DNA of 64,000 nucleotides from Marivita sp046591575 (lineage in GTDB: Bacteria > Pseudomonadota > Alphaproteobacteria > Rhodobacterales > Rhodobacteraceae). The stretch spans positions 62,001 through 126,000 of the forward strand of contig NZ_JBIQWA010000010.1 in the NCBI RefSeq assembly GCF_046591575.1, written 5' to 3'. The notes under the pieces were generated by a model that ran no database searches, had not been told where the DNA came from, and saw nothing but the letters and a program-made list of their open reading frames with translations. Of this stretch, positions 26,474 through 34,287 are shown one piece after another; within the stretch, counting starts at the first letter, position 1; each line of letters opens with the position of its first letter. Position numbers and translations under genes: made by a program.

Positions 26474-27106
26474 TCACGGCTCCCGCTTTTGTGGCACGTC
26501 CAGTGCCAGCAAAAGCTGCGCGACGGCCCCCTCGATCAGTTGCGCGCCCCGTTCGGCGCGCGATGACAGAAGCGACGCGCCGACAGCTGCCGGAATGGCG
26601 ACCAACAGCCCCGCTGCGGTTGTCAACAAGGCTTGCCAGATCCCGCCCGCCAGAACCGACGCGTTCGCGGCACCTTGGGCCAGTTCAAGTTCCTGAAAAG
26701 ACTGGATCATGCCCAAAACGGTTCCCAGCAATCCAAGCAAGGGTGAAATCATGGCGATCAGTTCCAGAACCCGGATCTTGCTGGTCATCTGCGTCAACTC
26801 TTCATTGCCGCGACGCAGCAGTTCGGTCATCAGCGGCGCACCGGAATACCCTTTGGCCGTCGCCTCTATCGCATAGGCCAACACACGGTCCGCCGGGGCA
26901 GAGCCGGTTTTGGCTTTGGCTTCGGCCCCGGTCAAATCACCCGCTTCGACACGCGCCAATGCCGCATTGCGAAGGTCTGTTCCCGATGTGACCGGGCGCA
27001 ATTGCAGCACTTTCATCACGATCAGGGCCAGCGACAAAAGCGAAAGGCCCAGCAGCAAACCTATGATCGGTCCACCGGTGCCCATGGTGTCCAGCATCGC
27101 ACCCAT
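26474..27106 (-). CDS. exbB: ExbB/MotA/TolQ-family motor subunit, second motor
   Basis: This protein has about 210 residues from the ATG at 27106; the frame is open further but the family N-terminus and first helix (GGPIIGLLLGLSLLSLALIVMKVLQL) begin here. Core motifs are ISPLLGLLGTVLGMIQSFQELE and GGIWQALLTTAAGLLVAIPA. It starts 2 nt after the small secreted protein gene. It is a close relative of the exbB at 8592-9251 in layout and sequence, so the two operons look like paralogous units with different outputs. Confidence 0.92.
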   Translation of the reverse strand: MGAMLDTMGTGGPIIGLLLGLSLLSLALIVMKVLQLRPVTSGTDLRNAALARVEAGDLTGAEAKAKTGSAPADRVLAYAIEATAKGYSGAPLMTELLRRGNEELTQMTSKIRVLELIAMISPLLGLLGTVLGMIQSFQELELAQGAANASVLAGGIWQALLTTAAGLLVAIPAAVGASLLSSRAERGAQLIEGAVAQLLLALDVPQKREP

Positions 27107-27108
27107 GG

Positions 27109-27543
27109 CTATTTGACCAAGCCCGCGTCGGTTTTGCTGTCCAGCTCGATAAACTCGAAACAATCTGCCTCGGTTTCGTTCTGGGGTTTGCACACCGGCA
27201 TGTCGTGCAGAACGATTTCCGAGATATCCCCACATGCCAGATCGGGGATCGCAAACAGTTTGAGCGTCGTGCGCTGTACGGGCAGGGGGGCCGCATCGAT
27301 CGACAGCAAACGGTCGATCACGCCGTTTGCATCAAGCACGGCAAGGCTCATTTCAAAACCCTCAAAGCTTTTACCGGTCTGATTTCGGAATAGAAAATAC
27401 GCCTGACAGCCGCCGGCATCCGCAGCTTCGAATTTGTTCAACTCAACGCCAAGCATGCCGGATGTCTCCGTCCCTTGGGATGCCCCTTGGGATGCCGAAA
27501 ACATCAACGCTGCAGCACCAAAAGCGCATGAAAAGTGCTTCAT
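27109..27543 (-). CDS. Small secreted cysteine-containing protein, first gene of second exb operon
   Basis: This 144-residue protein starts at the ATG 27543, which has a GGAGG site 4 nt upstream; the longer frame is not needed. A signal peptide (MKHFSCAFGAAALMFSASQG) is followed by a domain with GGCQAYFLFRNQ, VIDRLLSIDAAPLPVQR, IPDLACGDISEIVL, MPVC and ADCFEF. These cysteines, the DRL segment and the P.L.C...S.I. motif line up with the paralogue at 9248-9679, which also precedes exbB. Function is unknown; periplasmic motor accessory is inferred. Confidence 0.8.
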   Translation of the reverse strand: MKHFSCAFGAAALMFSASQGASQGTETSGMLGVELNKFEAADAGGCQAYFLFRNQTGKSFEGFEMSLAVLDANGVIDRLLSIDAAPLPVQRTTLKLFAIPDLACGDISEIVLHDMPVCKPQNETEADCFEFIELDSKTDAGLVK

Positions 27544-27858
27544 AAAACCTCCCTGTTCTAACTCTGTCAGCCGCAGATCCTCCGGGTGCGGGGGCCGCTT
27601 TTGCGATGCTGACCGCGTCACAGCAAAAGACGGTTGAGAGGCAAAACTGCCATCGACACAGGCAGCGCGGTTCGGGATCTCAATGTGCTTTTCTGTAATG
27701 CCACCCAGCAAACGCCAGTTCGTCACATCGGTCAAGACTGTGTGTCCGGGCCGCCGGATTGACCGGATCGGTCTTGTAAAGATCAAGGTTTGTGTTGACC
27801 GGATTTGTGTGTGACGCTGACGGCCACGACGGTTGGCAGGCAAACGAAAGGCCCCGCG
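27544..27858. other. Divergent intergenic region, second exb operon / methyltransferase
   Basis: About 315 nt with no convincing gene. It should carry promoters for the leftward exb operon and the rightward methyltransferase gene. Nothing else recognisable was seen. Confidence 0.4.
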
Positions 27859-28989
27859 ATGCAACATGAGTTGACCGATCCGGGTGCGATCAGTCTGCAA
27901 TATGACGTCTTGCGGCACCGCTTCATTGCCGAAGTAAGCAAGATCGTGGTCGAGTTGGGCAAAGTCTCGGGTCGGAATGTCCCGTTGGTGCAGGCCACCT
28001 GTCTGAACATCGACACTCTGGTGCGCGAGTATCAGGTGTTTCTTGCGCAGATGACTGCGGTCCGTGTTCAGCACGAGGCACAATGTGCCGATCACTCAGA
28101 GGTCATCGCGGTGCGCCGCATCTGGGGAGAGGTGACAGCGCGGACCGGGCTGTTCAGAAACGAGCTGAACCGTTGGCCCGAGTATCGCGCGTTGGTGACG
28201 GATCAGCTGAAGCCCAAACGCCAGAAACTTTATACGCCGGATGACAAGCTGCCGAAAATCGCGCAGTCGCAGATCCTGGCAAGTGATGACATCTTTGATC
28301 GTCTGCACGCGGTGCTGAACCCGGCACCGCAATCGGACGCGGCCAAGGCGCATGCGTGTTTTGCCGATGTCGCGCTGCCCAACAGCGATTTTCATCGCCA
28401 TTTGCATGCCGCTTACCGTCTGGTGTTGTCCCAGCGCCGGTCAGGGCCCATTCGGTTTCTGGACGTGGGATGCGGCGGGGGGCTCAAGGTGTTCTCGGCG
28501 TTGCGATATTTCGACGAAGCGCATGGGTTTGATTATGATCCTGCCTTTGTGGCCTTTGGCGAACGCCTGTTGGAAAAAGAGGGCGCGTCACAGGCCACTG
28601 TCTTTGAACAGGATGCGCTGACATTTGACCGCTACGATGCGTTCGATGTGATCTACTTTTACCGACCGATTTCAGACGATGACCTGTTGTTCGAAATGGA
28701 AAAACGCATCAATGCGCTGGCCCGGCCGGGCACGGTTTTGATCGCCCCGTATCGGGTGTTCGGATCGCGCCATGACATGATCGGATGCGGCCGGGTCGAT
28801 GGCGGCTTGTATCTGTCGCAAACCAGCCAACGGCAGGCTGATGCGTGGCGGCGCAAAGCGGAACTGACGGGTACGTACATCGCCAGACGCGATGATTCCC
28901 TGCCCGGGACGATCTGGGCCCCTTTGCTTGACGCGTCGCGGCAAAATGGCTGCGATCTGGCGCAGTTTCATGCCAAGCAACAATACTGA
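27859..28989 (+). CDS. SAM-dependent methyltransferase-like protein
   Basis: This protein has about 376 residues from the ATG at 27859, with AAAGG upstream; an in-frame start at 27805 is weaker. A helical N-terminal half (about 1-185) precedes a class I methyltransferase fold beginning at RFLDVGCGGGLKVFSALRYF (near 200), then HGFDYDPAFVAFGERLLEKE and the strand YDAFDVIYFYRPI. The substrate is not evident. It lies between the divergent second Exb operon and the T6SS start, about 200 nt before tssA. A link to T6SS (effector or modifier) is only positional. Confidence 0.72.
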   Translation: MQHELTDPGAISLQYDVLRHRFIAEVSKIVVELGKVSGRNVPLVQATCLNIDTLVREYQVFLAQMTAVRVQHEAQCADHSEVIAVRRIWGEVTARTGLFRNELNRWPEYRALVTDQLKPKRQKLYTPDDKLPKIAQSQILASDDIFDRLHAVLNPAPQSDAAKAHACFADVALPNSDFHRHLHAAYRLVLSQRRSGPIRFLDVGCGGGLKVFSALRYFDEAHGFDYDPAFVAFGERLLEKEGASQATVFEQDALTFDRYDAFDVIYFYRPISDDDLLFEMEKRINALARPGTVLIAPYRVFGSRHDMIGCGRVDGGLYLSQTSQRQADAWRRKAELTGTYIARRDDSLPGTIWAPLLDASRQNGCDLAQFHAKQQY

Positions 28990-29186
28990 CTGACGCCCTG
29001 AACGGCAGTCAGCAGAACGCGCCGAAACACTGGTTTTTTGCTTATTCTGCCCCGGCTTTGCAGTGCGGAGCTGTGAAATTTTTCAGTTGGGCATTCTTTT
29101 TCTGGATTTTTGATAGAGACTTGATAGCATTACCTTGCGTTAGTTTTTTAATTTGCCGTTTCAAAATACCTTTTTAAGATCTGAAA
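28990..29186 (+). promoter_or_regulatory. Probable T6SS promoter region
   Basis: This 197-nt gap precedes the first T6SS gene. Its right part, about 29085-29180, is strongly AT-rich compared with the surroundings, with several T runs, as expected for a main promoter. No specific sigma-54 or two-component site was recognised. Confidence 0.45.
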
Positions 29187-30233
29187 GTGACGAAATTGTC
29201 AGACCTGTTTGTGACCCACGGAGATGATGCCCCGAGTGGGGAAAATCTCGAATATGATCCTGATTTCACTGCGATGGAACTCGCGGCTCAGGCCGAGGAA
29301 GAGCGTCAGGCCGGTGACGAGATTGTCGAGGGAAAAGACCCGGATTTCAAGGATCTGGCCAAAAAAGCGCGGGTTGTCCTTGGGCGCAGCCACGACATCC
29401 GCGCAGCGGTGCATCTGGCCAATAGTGAACTGCGCCTGACGGGCCTTGAAGGGTTTGCCGATGCGGTAAAATACATCCGGTTTTGTCTTGAAGACCACTG
29501 GGACACCTGCCACCCGCAGCTTGATGAAGACGATGACGATGATCCAACCATGCGGATCAACGCGGTCACCAACCTGGCGGAACGCTCGACCGTTTTGCGC
29601 GGTCTCAGGCGGTCCACGCCGTTGTCGGAAAGCCGGAGTTTCGGCGGTGTCACCCTGCGCGATATTGAAATCGCCAATGGCGAGGCCGAGGCCAAAGAAG
29701 ATGAAGATCTGAAATCCAGTGCCGATATCGAAGCGGCGTTTATGGACACCGACACAGATCGGCTCAGGGCGCTACACGACGCGGCTAAGACCGCGTTTGA
29801 CGATATCAACGCCCTTGACGCGGTCTTTATGGACAAAACACCGGGCTATGGACCGTCGCTTGAACCGTTGCAGAAAATGATGGGCACACTTGTGGATGTC
29901 CTGTCCAGGGCCAGCGGTGCCGATCTGGAGGCAGAGGCCAAGGATGCAGCGGATGAGGAGGCGAGTGTGGCAGGTCAGCAACCCGCAAAAGTCACCAGTG
30001 GCGCGCCCGGTCAAATCACTTCGCGCGCGGACGTGGCCGCGTCGCTGGACAAGATCATCGAATTTTACAACCGCAATGAACCCTCCAGTCCCATACCGGT
30101 GCTGCTCAAGCGGGCCAGACGATTGGTGGGTGCGGATTTTATGACCATTATTAACGATTTGGCACCGCTTGGTGTTGAAAACGTCCATCTTGTTGGAGGT
30201 GTCGTAGAGGATCAGGAAGAGGAATACGAATAG
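29187..30233 (+). CDS. tssA: T6SS protein TssA
   Basis: This 348-residue protein is the baseplate/sheath organiser of the T6SS. It has an ImpA_N domain near the start (GENLEYDPDFTAMELAAQA, RSHDIRAAVHLANSELRLTG) and an acidic linker at about 110-120, and ends with RRLVGADFMTIINDLAP followed by an acidic tail. This C-terminus fits the short TssA class. It starts with GTG at 29187. It is the first gene of the rightward cluster, with tssB about 80 nt downstream. Confidence 0.9.
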   Translation: MTKLSDLFVTHGDDAPSGENLEYDPDFTAMELAAQAEEERQAGDEIVEGKDPDFKDLAKKARVVLGRSHDIRAAVHLANSELRLTGLEGFADAVKYIRFCLEDHWDTCHPQLDEDDDDDPTMRINAVTNLAERSTVLRGLRRSTPLSESRSFGGVTLRDIEIANGEAEAKEDEDLKSSADIEAAFMDTDTDRLRALHDAAKTAFDDINALDAVFMDKTPGYGPSLEPLQKMMGTLVDVLSRASGADLEAEAKDAADEEASVAGQQPAKVTSGAPGQITSRADVAASLDKIIEFYNRNEPSSPIPVLLKRARRLVGADFMTIINDLAPLGVENVHLVGGVVEDQEEEYE

Positions 30234-30310
30234 ACACTGCGTTGGTACGCGGACAATCCAGACGGCCTTGAAACAAAAAACAAATTAGCCGAACGAAACG
30301 GGGAGACCAC

Positions 30311-30832
30311 ATGTCCAGTTCACAGAAATTCATTGCAAGAAACCGCGCGCCAAGGGTGCAAATCGAATATGATGTCGAATTGTATGGCGCGGAAAAGAAG
30401 GTTCAGTTGCCCTTTGTCATGGGCGTCATGTCCGATCTGGTGGGCAAATCCGAAGTCGAACAACCCGGTATTGCCGACCGGAAGTTTTTGGAAATCGACG
30501 TCGACAATTTTGACGATCGCATGAAGGCCATGAAGCCGCGCGTCGCGTTTTCGGTTCCAAACAAACTGACCGGCGAGGGCAATCTTTCGGTCGATGTGTC
30601 CTTTGAAAGCATGGATGATTTCTCGCCCGGGGCGATTGCCGAAAAAGTCGAGCCTTTGAAAAAGCTGCTCGATGCGCGCAACGAGCTGTCCAACCTGATG
30701 ACATATATGGACGGCAAGCCCGGTGCCGAAAACCTGATCGCTGATGCAATGAACGATCCCGCATTGCTCAAGTCACTTGCGGCCCAGGCCGCGCCTTCTG
30801 ATGACGGCGCTGCCGCCAAGGACGAGGAGTAA
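30311..30832 (+). CDS. tssB: T6SS sheath small subunit TssB
   Basis: This 173-residue protein forms the contractile sheath with TssC. The family start is clear (SSSQKFIARNRAPRVQIEYD, then PFVMGVMSDLVGKSE), as is RKFLEIDVDNFDDRMKAMKPR. A helical end carries the usual short acidic tail. A GGGGAGA site precedes the ATG. tssC starts 4 nt after its stop, giving equal production of both sheath subunits. Confidence 0.96.
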   Translation: MSSSQKFIARNRAPRVQIEYDVELYGAEKKVQLPFVMGVMSDLVGKSEVEQPGIADRKFLEIDVDNFDDRMKAMKPRVAFSVPNKLTGEGNLSVDVSFESMDDFSPGAIAEKVEPLKKLLDARNELSNLMTYMDGKPGAENLIADAMNDPALLKSLAAQAAPSDDGAAAKDEE

Positions 30833-30835
30833 AGC

Positions 30836-32329
30836 ATGGCCGAGGAAGCAACAGCAGTTGAAGGTGGTGCCGCAGCCACGCAAACGTCAGACTCCGATTT
30901 TGCCAGTTTGTTGGAAAAAGAGTTCAAGCCGCGCACGGATACCGCAAAGACAGCCGTTCAATCGGCGGTCGCGACGTTGGCCCAGCAGGCCTTGGAAAAC
31001 GCGTCTCTGATTTCCGAGGATGTCCTGCTTTCGCTTGAGGCCATGGTGGCAGAGATCGACCGCAAGCTGAGCGATCAGGTCAACGAGATCATCCACCACA
31101 ACGAGTATCAAGAGCTTGAGAGCGCCTGGCGGGGTTTGCATTTTCTGGTGAATAACACCGAAACCGATGAAATGCTCAAGATCCGCGTGCTGAGCATCTC
31201 CAAAAAAGAGCTGCACAAGACGGTACGCAAATTCAAAGGCACCGCCTGGGACCAGTCGCCGATCTTCAAAAAACTGTATGGCGAAGAATACGACCAGATC
31301 GGTGGCGAACCCTATGGCTGTCTGGTGGGGGATTACTACTTTGATCACACACCGCCGGATGTCGAGCTTTTGGGCGAAATGGCGAAAATCGGGGCGGCGG
31401 CGCATGCTCCGTTCATTTCCGCCGCAGCCCCATCGCTCATGCAATTCGAAAGCTGGGGCGAGCTGTCCAATCCCCGCGATTTGACCAAGATTTTCCAAAC
31501 GCCGGAATATGCCGGTTGGCGCAGTCTGCGCGAAAGCGAAGACAGTAAATATATCGGTCTGGCGATGCCGAAATTCCTGGGCCGCAATGTCTATGGTGCC
31601 AAAACCAACCCGGTGGATGAATTTGCGTTTGAAGAAGATGTCGGCGACGGCGATTCATCAAACTTTGCCTGGGTCAATGCCGCCTATGGCATGGCGATGA
31701 ATATCAACCGCTCGTTCAAGGAATACGGCTGGTGCAGTCGGATCAGGGGGGTTGAATCCGGCGGAACAATCGAAGGGTTGCCAACACATACATTCCCCAC
31801 CGACGATGGCGGCGTCGATATGAAATGCCCCACCGAGGTGACAATCGGCGACCGGCGCGAAGCGGAATTGGCCAAAGCCGGTCTGATGCCCCTATTGCAC
31901 CGCAAAAACACCGACGTGGCGTCGTTCATCGGGGCGCAGTCGTTGCAGAAACCGGCCGAATACGACGATCCGGATGCCACCGCAAACGCCAATCTGGCAG
32001 CCCGTCTGCCCTATCTTTTCGCCACCTGCCGCTTTGCGCATTACCTCAAATGCATGGTGCGCGATAAGGTCGGATCGTTCAAAGAGCGCGAGGATATGGA
32101 GCGTTGGCTGAACGAGTGGATTTTGCAATATGTCGACGGCAGCCCAGAGCGGTCGACAGAGCGGACAAAGGCGGAAAAACCGCTGGCCGCCGCCGAGGTG
32201 GTCGTAGAAGCCGACGAAGAAAACCCCGGATATTACCGGTCGCAGTTTTTCCTGCGTCCGCATTACCAGCTTGAAGGCCTGTCAGTATCACTGCGCCTTG
32301 TCTCCAAGCTGCCGTCTGAAAAGCAATAA
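30836..32329 (+). CDS. tssC: T6SS sheath large subunit TssC
   Basis: This 497-residue VipB/EvpB-type sheath subunit has the hallmark HHNEYQELESAWRGLHFLVN (near residue 85), PYGCLVGDYYFDH and FAHYLKCMVRDKVGSFK, and ends in the usual LSVSLRLVSKLPSEKQ. Length matches the family. With TssB it builds the contractile tube that drives Hcp outward. A strong hairpin follows its stop before hcp. Confidence 0.97.
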   Translation: MAEEATAVEGGAAATQTSDSDFASLLEKEFKPRTDTAKTAVQSAVATLAQQALENASLISEDVLLSLEAMVAEIDRKLSDQVNEIIHHNEYQELESAWRGLHFLVNNTETDEMLKIRVLSISKKELHKTVRKFKGTAWDQSPIFKKLYGEEYDQIGGEPYGCLVGDYYFDHTPPDVELLGEMAKIGAAAHAPFISAAAPSLMQFESWGELSNPRDLTKIFQTPEYAGWRSLRESEDSKYIGLAMPKFLGRNVYGAKTNPVDEFAFEEDVGDGDSSNFAWVNAAYGMAMNINRSFKEYGWCSRIRGVESGGTIEGLPTHTFPTDDGGVDMKCPTEVTIGDRREAELAKAGLMPLLHRKNTDVASFIGAQSLQKPAEYDDPDATANANLAARLPYLFATCRFAHYLKCMVRDKVGSFKEREDMERWLNEWILQYVDGSPERSTERTKAEKPLAAAEVVVEADEENPGYYRSQFFLRPHYQLEGLSVSLRLVSKLPSEKQ

Positions 32330-32335
32330 AGCCCT

Positions 32336-32362
32336 GTCCAAGCCGCGCATTGTGGCTTGGAC
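32336..32362 (+). terminator. Hairpin between tssC and hcp
   Basis: GTCCAAGCC (32336-32344) is a perfect inverted repeat of GGCTTGGAC (32354-32362), with a 9-nt loop. It is followed by CTTCATTTT, so it may partly terminate or protect the tssABC transcript, and could mark the 5' boundary of a separately processed hcp mRNA. Confidence 0.6.
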
Positions 32363-32412
32363 CTTCATTTTGACAGCGGGGACATCTCCGCACTTATAGA
32401 AAGGAAATTATC

Positions 32413-32898
32413 ATGGCCGTTGACCAGTTTTTGAAGATCGGGGACATCAAAGGCGAAGCCAAGGACGACAAGAAAAAAGGCGAGATTGATGTTCTTGCCT
32501 GGTCGTGGGGCATGAGCCAGAGCGGCACGTTTCACCATGGCGGTGGCGGCGGTGCCGGAAAGGCCAATTTCTCGGACCTGTCGGTCACCACCTACATTGA
32601 AAACGGCACATCCGCATTGCTGCAGATGTGTGCAACCGGTGATCACGTCAAAGAAGCGACGCTGACGGTGCGCAAGGCGGGTAAAAAACCGATGGAGTAT
32701 CTGACGATCAAGATGAAAAAGGTCATGGTGACCTCTGTGTCAACCGGCGGATCGAGTGGCGAAGACCGCCTGACGCAGAACATTTCGCTTAATTTTGCCG
32801 AGGTCGAAGTCATCTACAAAGAACAGAAAGACGATGGCAGCGCCGGGGCGGACAAGAAGTTTGCCTACGATATCGAAGCCAACAAAGACTTGAGCTAA
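32413..32898 (+). CDS. hcp: T6SS tube protein Hcp (TssD)
   Basis: This 161-residue Hcp protein forms the hexameric inner tube and is itself secreted. It shows VDQFLKIGDIKGEAKDD, IDVLAWSWGMSQSGTF, ATLTVRKAGKKPMEYLTIKM and the end NFAEVEVIYKEQK. An AAAGGAAA site precedes the ATG. It lies after the sheath genes and is bounded on both sides by strong hairpins, which fits the very high expression usual for Hcp. There is no C-terminal effector extension. Confidence 0.97.
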   Translation: MAVDQFLKIGDIKGEAKDDKKKGEIDVLAWSWGMSQSGTFHHGGGGGAGKANFSDLSVTTYIENGTSALLQMCATGDHVKEATLTVRKAGKKPMEYLTIKMKKVMVTSVSTGGSSGEDRLTQNISLNFAEVEVIYKEQKDDGSAGADKKFAYDIEANKDLS

Positions 32899-32907
32899 CG
32901 CTCAAAG

Positions 32908-32931
32908 CCCGCTGGCTTTTGAGCCAGCGGG
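32908..32931 (+). terminator. Strong hairpin after hcp
   Basis: CCCGCTGGC (32908-32916) pairs perfectly with GCCAGCGGG (32923-32931) over a TTTTGA loop. A smaller one, TTGAGC-TAAC-GCTCAA, lies just before it across the hcp stop. There is no long T run after it, so it likely stabilises hcp mRNA or weakens read-through rather than ending the operon. Confidence 0.7.
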
Positions 32932-32934
32932 TCA

Positions 32935-33792
32935 ATGCCGGATGTTCGGAGAGTGCCGTTGACCAATACACCCCAGGATCTACTCAAAGCCGGAGACCTC
33001 AACGGAACGCTTGCAAGCCTTCAGGATGCCGTACGGGCCAAACCCGAAGATGCCAAACTGCGCATATTTCTGTTTCAGTTGCTTTGCGTCATGGGCGACT
33101 GGAAGCGCGCGATCACACAGCTCAAGCTGTGCGCGCAATTGGATGCTTCTGCCTTGCCGATGGCCCAGACCTACCGCGAAGCGATCATCTGCGAAGTGTT
33201 TCGCGAAAAGGTGTTCGCGGGTGAAAAAGACCCTCTGATCTTTGGCCAGCCCCAGGATTGGGTGGCCTTGCTGGCCGAAGCGTTGAAAGCCCAAGCCAGC
33301 GGAAACGCCGATCACGCGGCACAATTGCGGCAACAGGCCTTTGACCAGGCCCCCATGACGGGCGGTGTTCTGGACGGGCAGAGTTTTGACTGGATTGCTG
33401 ATGCAGACATGCGTCTTGGTCCCATCCTTGAGATTGTCGTGAATGGGAAATATTTCTGGATGCCGTTTAACACGCTGTCCACGCTGCATCTCGACCCGCC
33501 GGAAGACCTGCGCGATACCGTCTGGACGGCGGCAACCCTGACCCTGGCCAATGGCGGTGAACTGGTCGGTCTGATCCCGACGCGCTATGCCGGTACTGCC
33601 GACCGGGGCACCGACGCGATGAAGCTGTCGCGCGCCACCGAATGGGAAGATCTGGGCGGCGATGTCTTTGCCGGGCTGGGTCAGCGGCTTTTGACCACAA
33701 ACGAGGCCGACATCCCATTGATGGATGCGCGTATCTTCCAGTTTACCGCAACAGACGCGCTGGTTGATGTGGGGGAAACCGCGGATGGCTGA
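32935..33792 (+). CDS. tagJ: T6SS accessory protein TagJ (ImpE family)
   Basis: This protein of about 285 residues has an ImpE/TagJ N-terminal helical repeat region (LLKAGDLNGTLASLQDAVRA, DAKLRIFLFQLLCVMGDWKRA) and a C-terminal beta-rich domain with FDWIADADMRLGPILEIVVN and WMPF. TagJ binds the sheath and aids ClpV-driven sheath recycling in some T6SS classes. The start is uncertain: ATG at 32935, GTG at 32953 or TTG at 32959 (best spaced from GGAG). It overlaps tssE by 8 nt. Confidence 0.9.
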   Translation: MPDVRRVPLTNTPQDLLKAGDLNGTLASLQDAVRAKPEDAKLRIFLFQLLCVMGDWKRAITQLKLCAQLDASALPMAQTYREAIICEVFREKVFAGEKDPLIFGQPQDWVALLAEALKAQASGNADHAAQLRQQAFDQAPMTGGVLDGQSFDWIADADMRLGPILEIVVNGKYFWMPFNTLSTLHLDPPEDLRDTVWTAATLTLANGGELVGLIPTRYAGTADRGTDAMKLSRATEWEDLGGDVFAGLGQRLLTTNEADIPLMDARIFQFTATDALVDVGETADG

Positions 33793-34282
33793 CCGCACGC
33801 TCACTGAGCGTCTGCAGCCTTCCATTCTAGACAGATTGACAGACGAGGATCGCTCCCAAAAATCCGAGACAGGTGCGGAGCGTATGATTGATATCCGACG
33901 CTTGCGCGAGATCATTCAGCGCGATCTGGCATGGCTTTTGAACACTGGTAATTTGGAATCGGAAATCGACCCCGAAGCCTATCCCCACGCGCGGCGCTCT
34001 GTCCTGAATTATGGCGTGCCGGATGCGACCGGGGATTTTGCCAACAAACGCCGCGCCGAGGATGTGCGCGAGACAATCCAGAACGCGATCGAGCTGTTCG
34101 AGCCGCGCCTGATTGATGGCAGCGTCACCGTGATCAGCCGCACGGAAAACGAAGGTCGGGCGTCGGTGATCGTGTTTGATATCCTGGCCGATATGTGGGC
34201 CGAGCCGCTTCCGGCAGAGCTGTATCTTCGAAGCCAGTTCGACACGACCACCGGTCAGATTTCTCTTGAGCGCGGGTCCTGA
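33785..34282 (+). CDS. tssE: T6SS baseplate protein TssE
   Basis: This 165-residue gp25-like baseplate protein shows TLTERLQPSILDRLTD near the start, then MIDIRRLREIIQRDLAWLLN, the conserved SVLNYGVPD and a helix-strand end typical of GPW_gp25. The ATG at 33785 overlaps the end of tagJ; the frame continues upstream but the family starts here. It joins TssF and TssG, the next two genes, in the wedge complex. Confidence 0.95.
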   Translation: MADRTLTERLQPSILDRLTDEDRSQKSETGAERMIDIRRLREIIQRDLAWLLNTGNLESEIDPEAYPHARRSVLNYGVPDATGDFANKRRAEDVRETIQNAIELFEPRLIDGSVTVISRTENEGRASVIVFDILADMWAEPLPAELYLRSQFDTTTGQISLERGS

Positions 34283-34287
34283 ACAAA

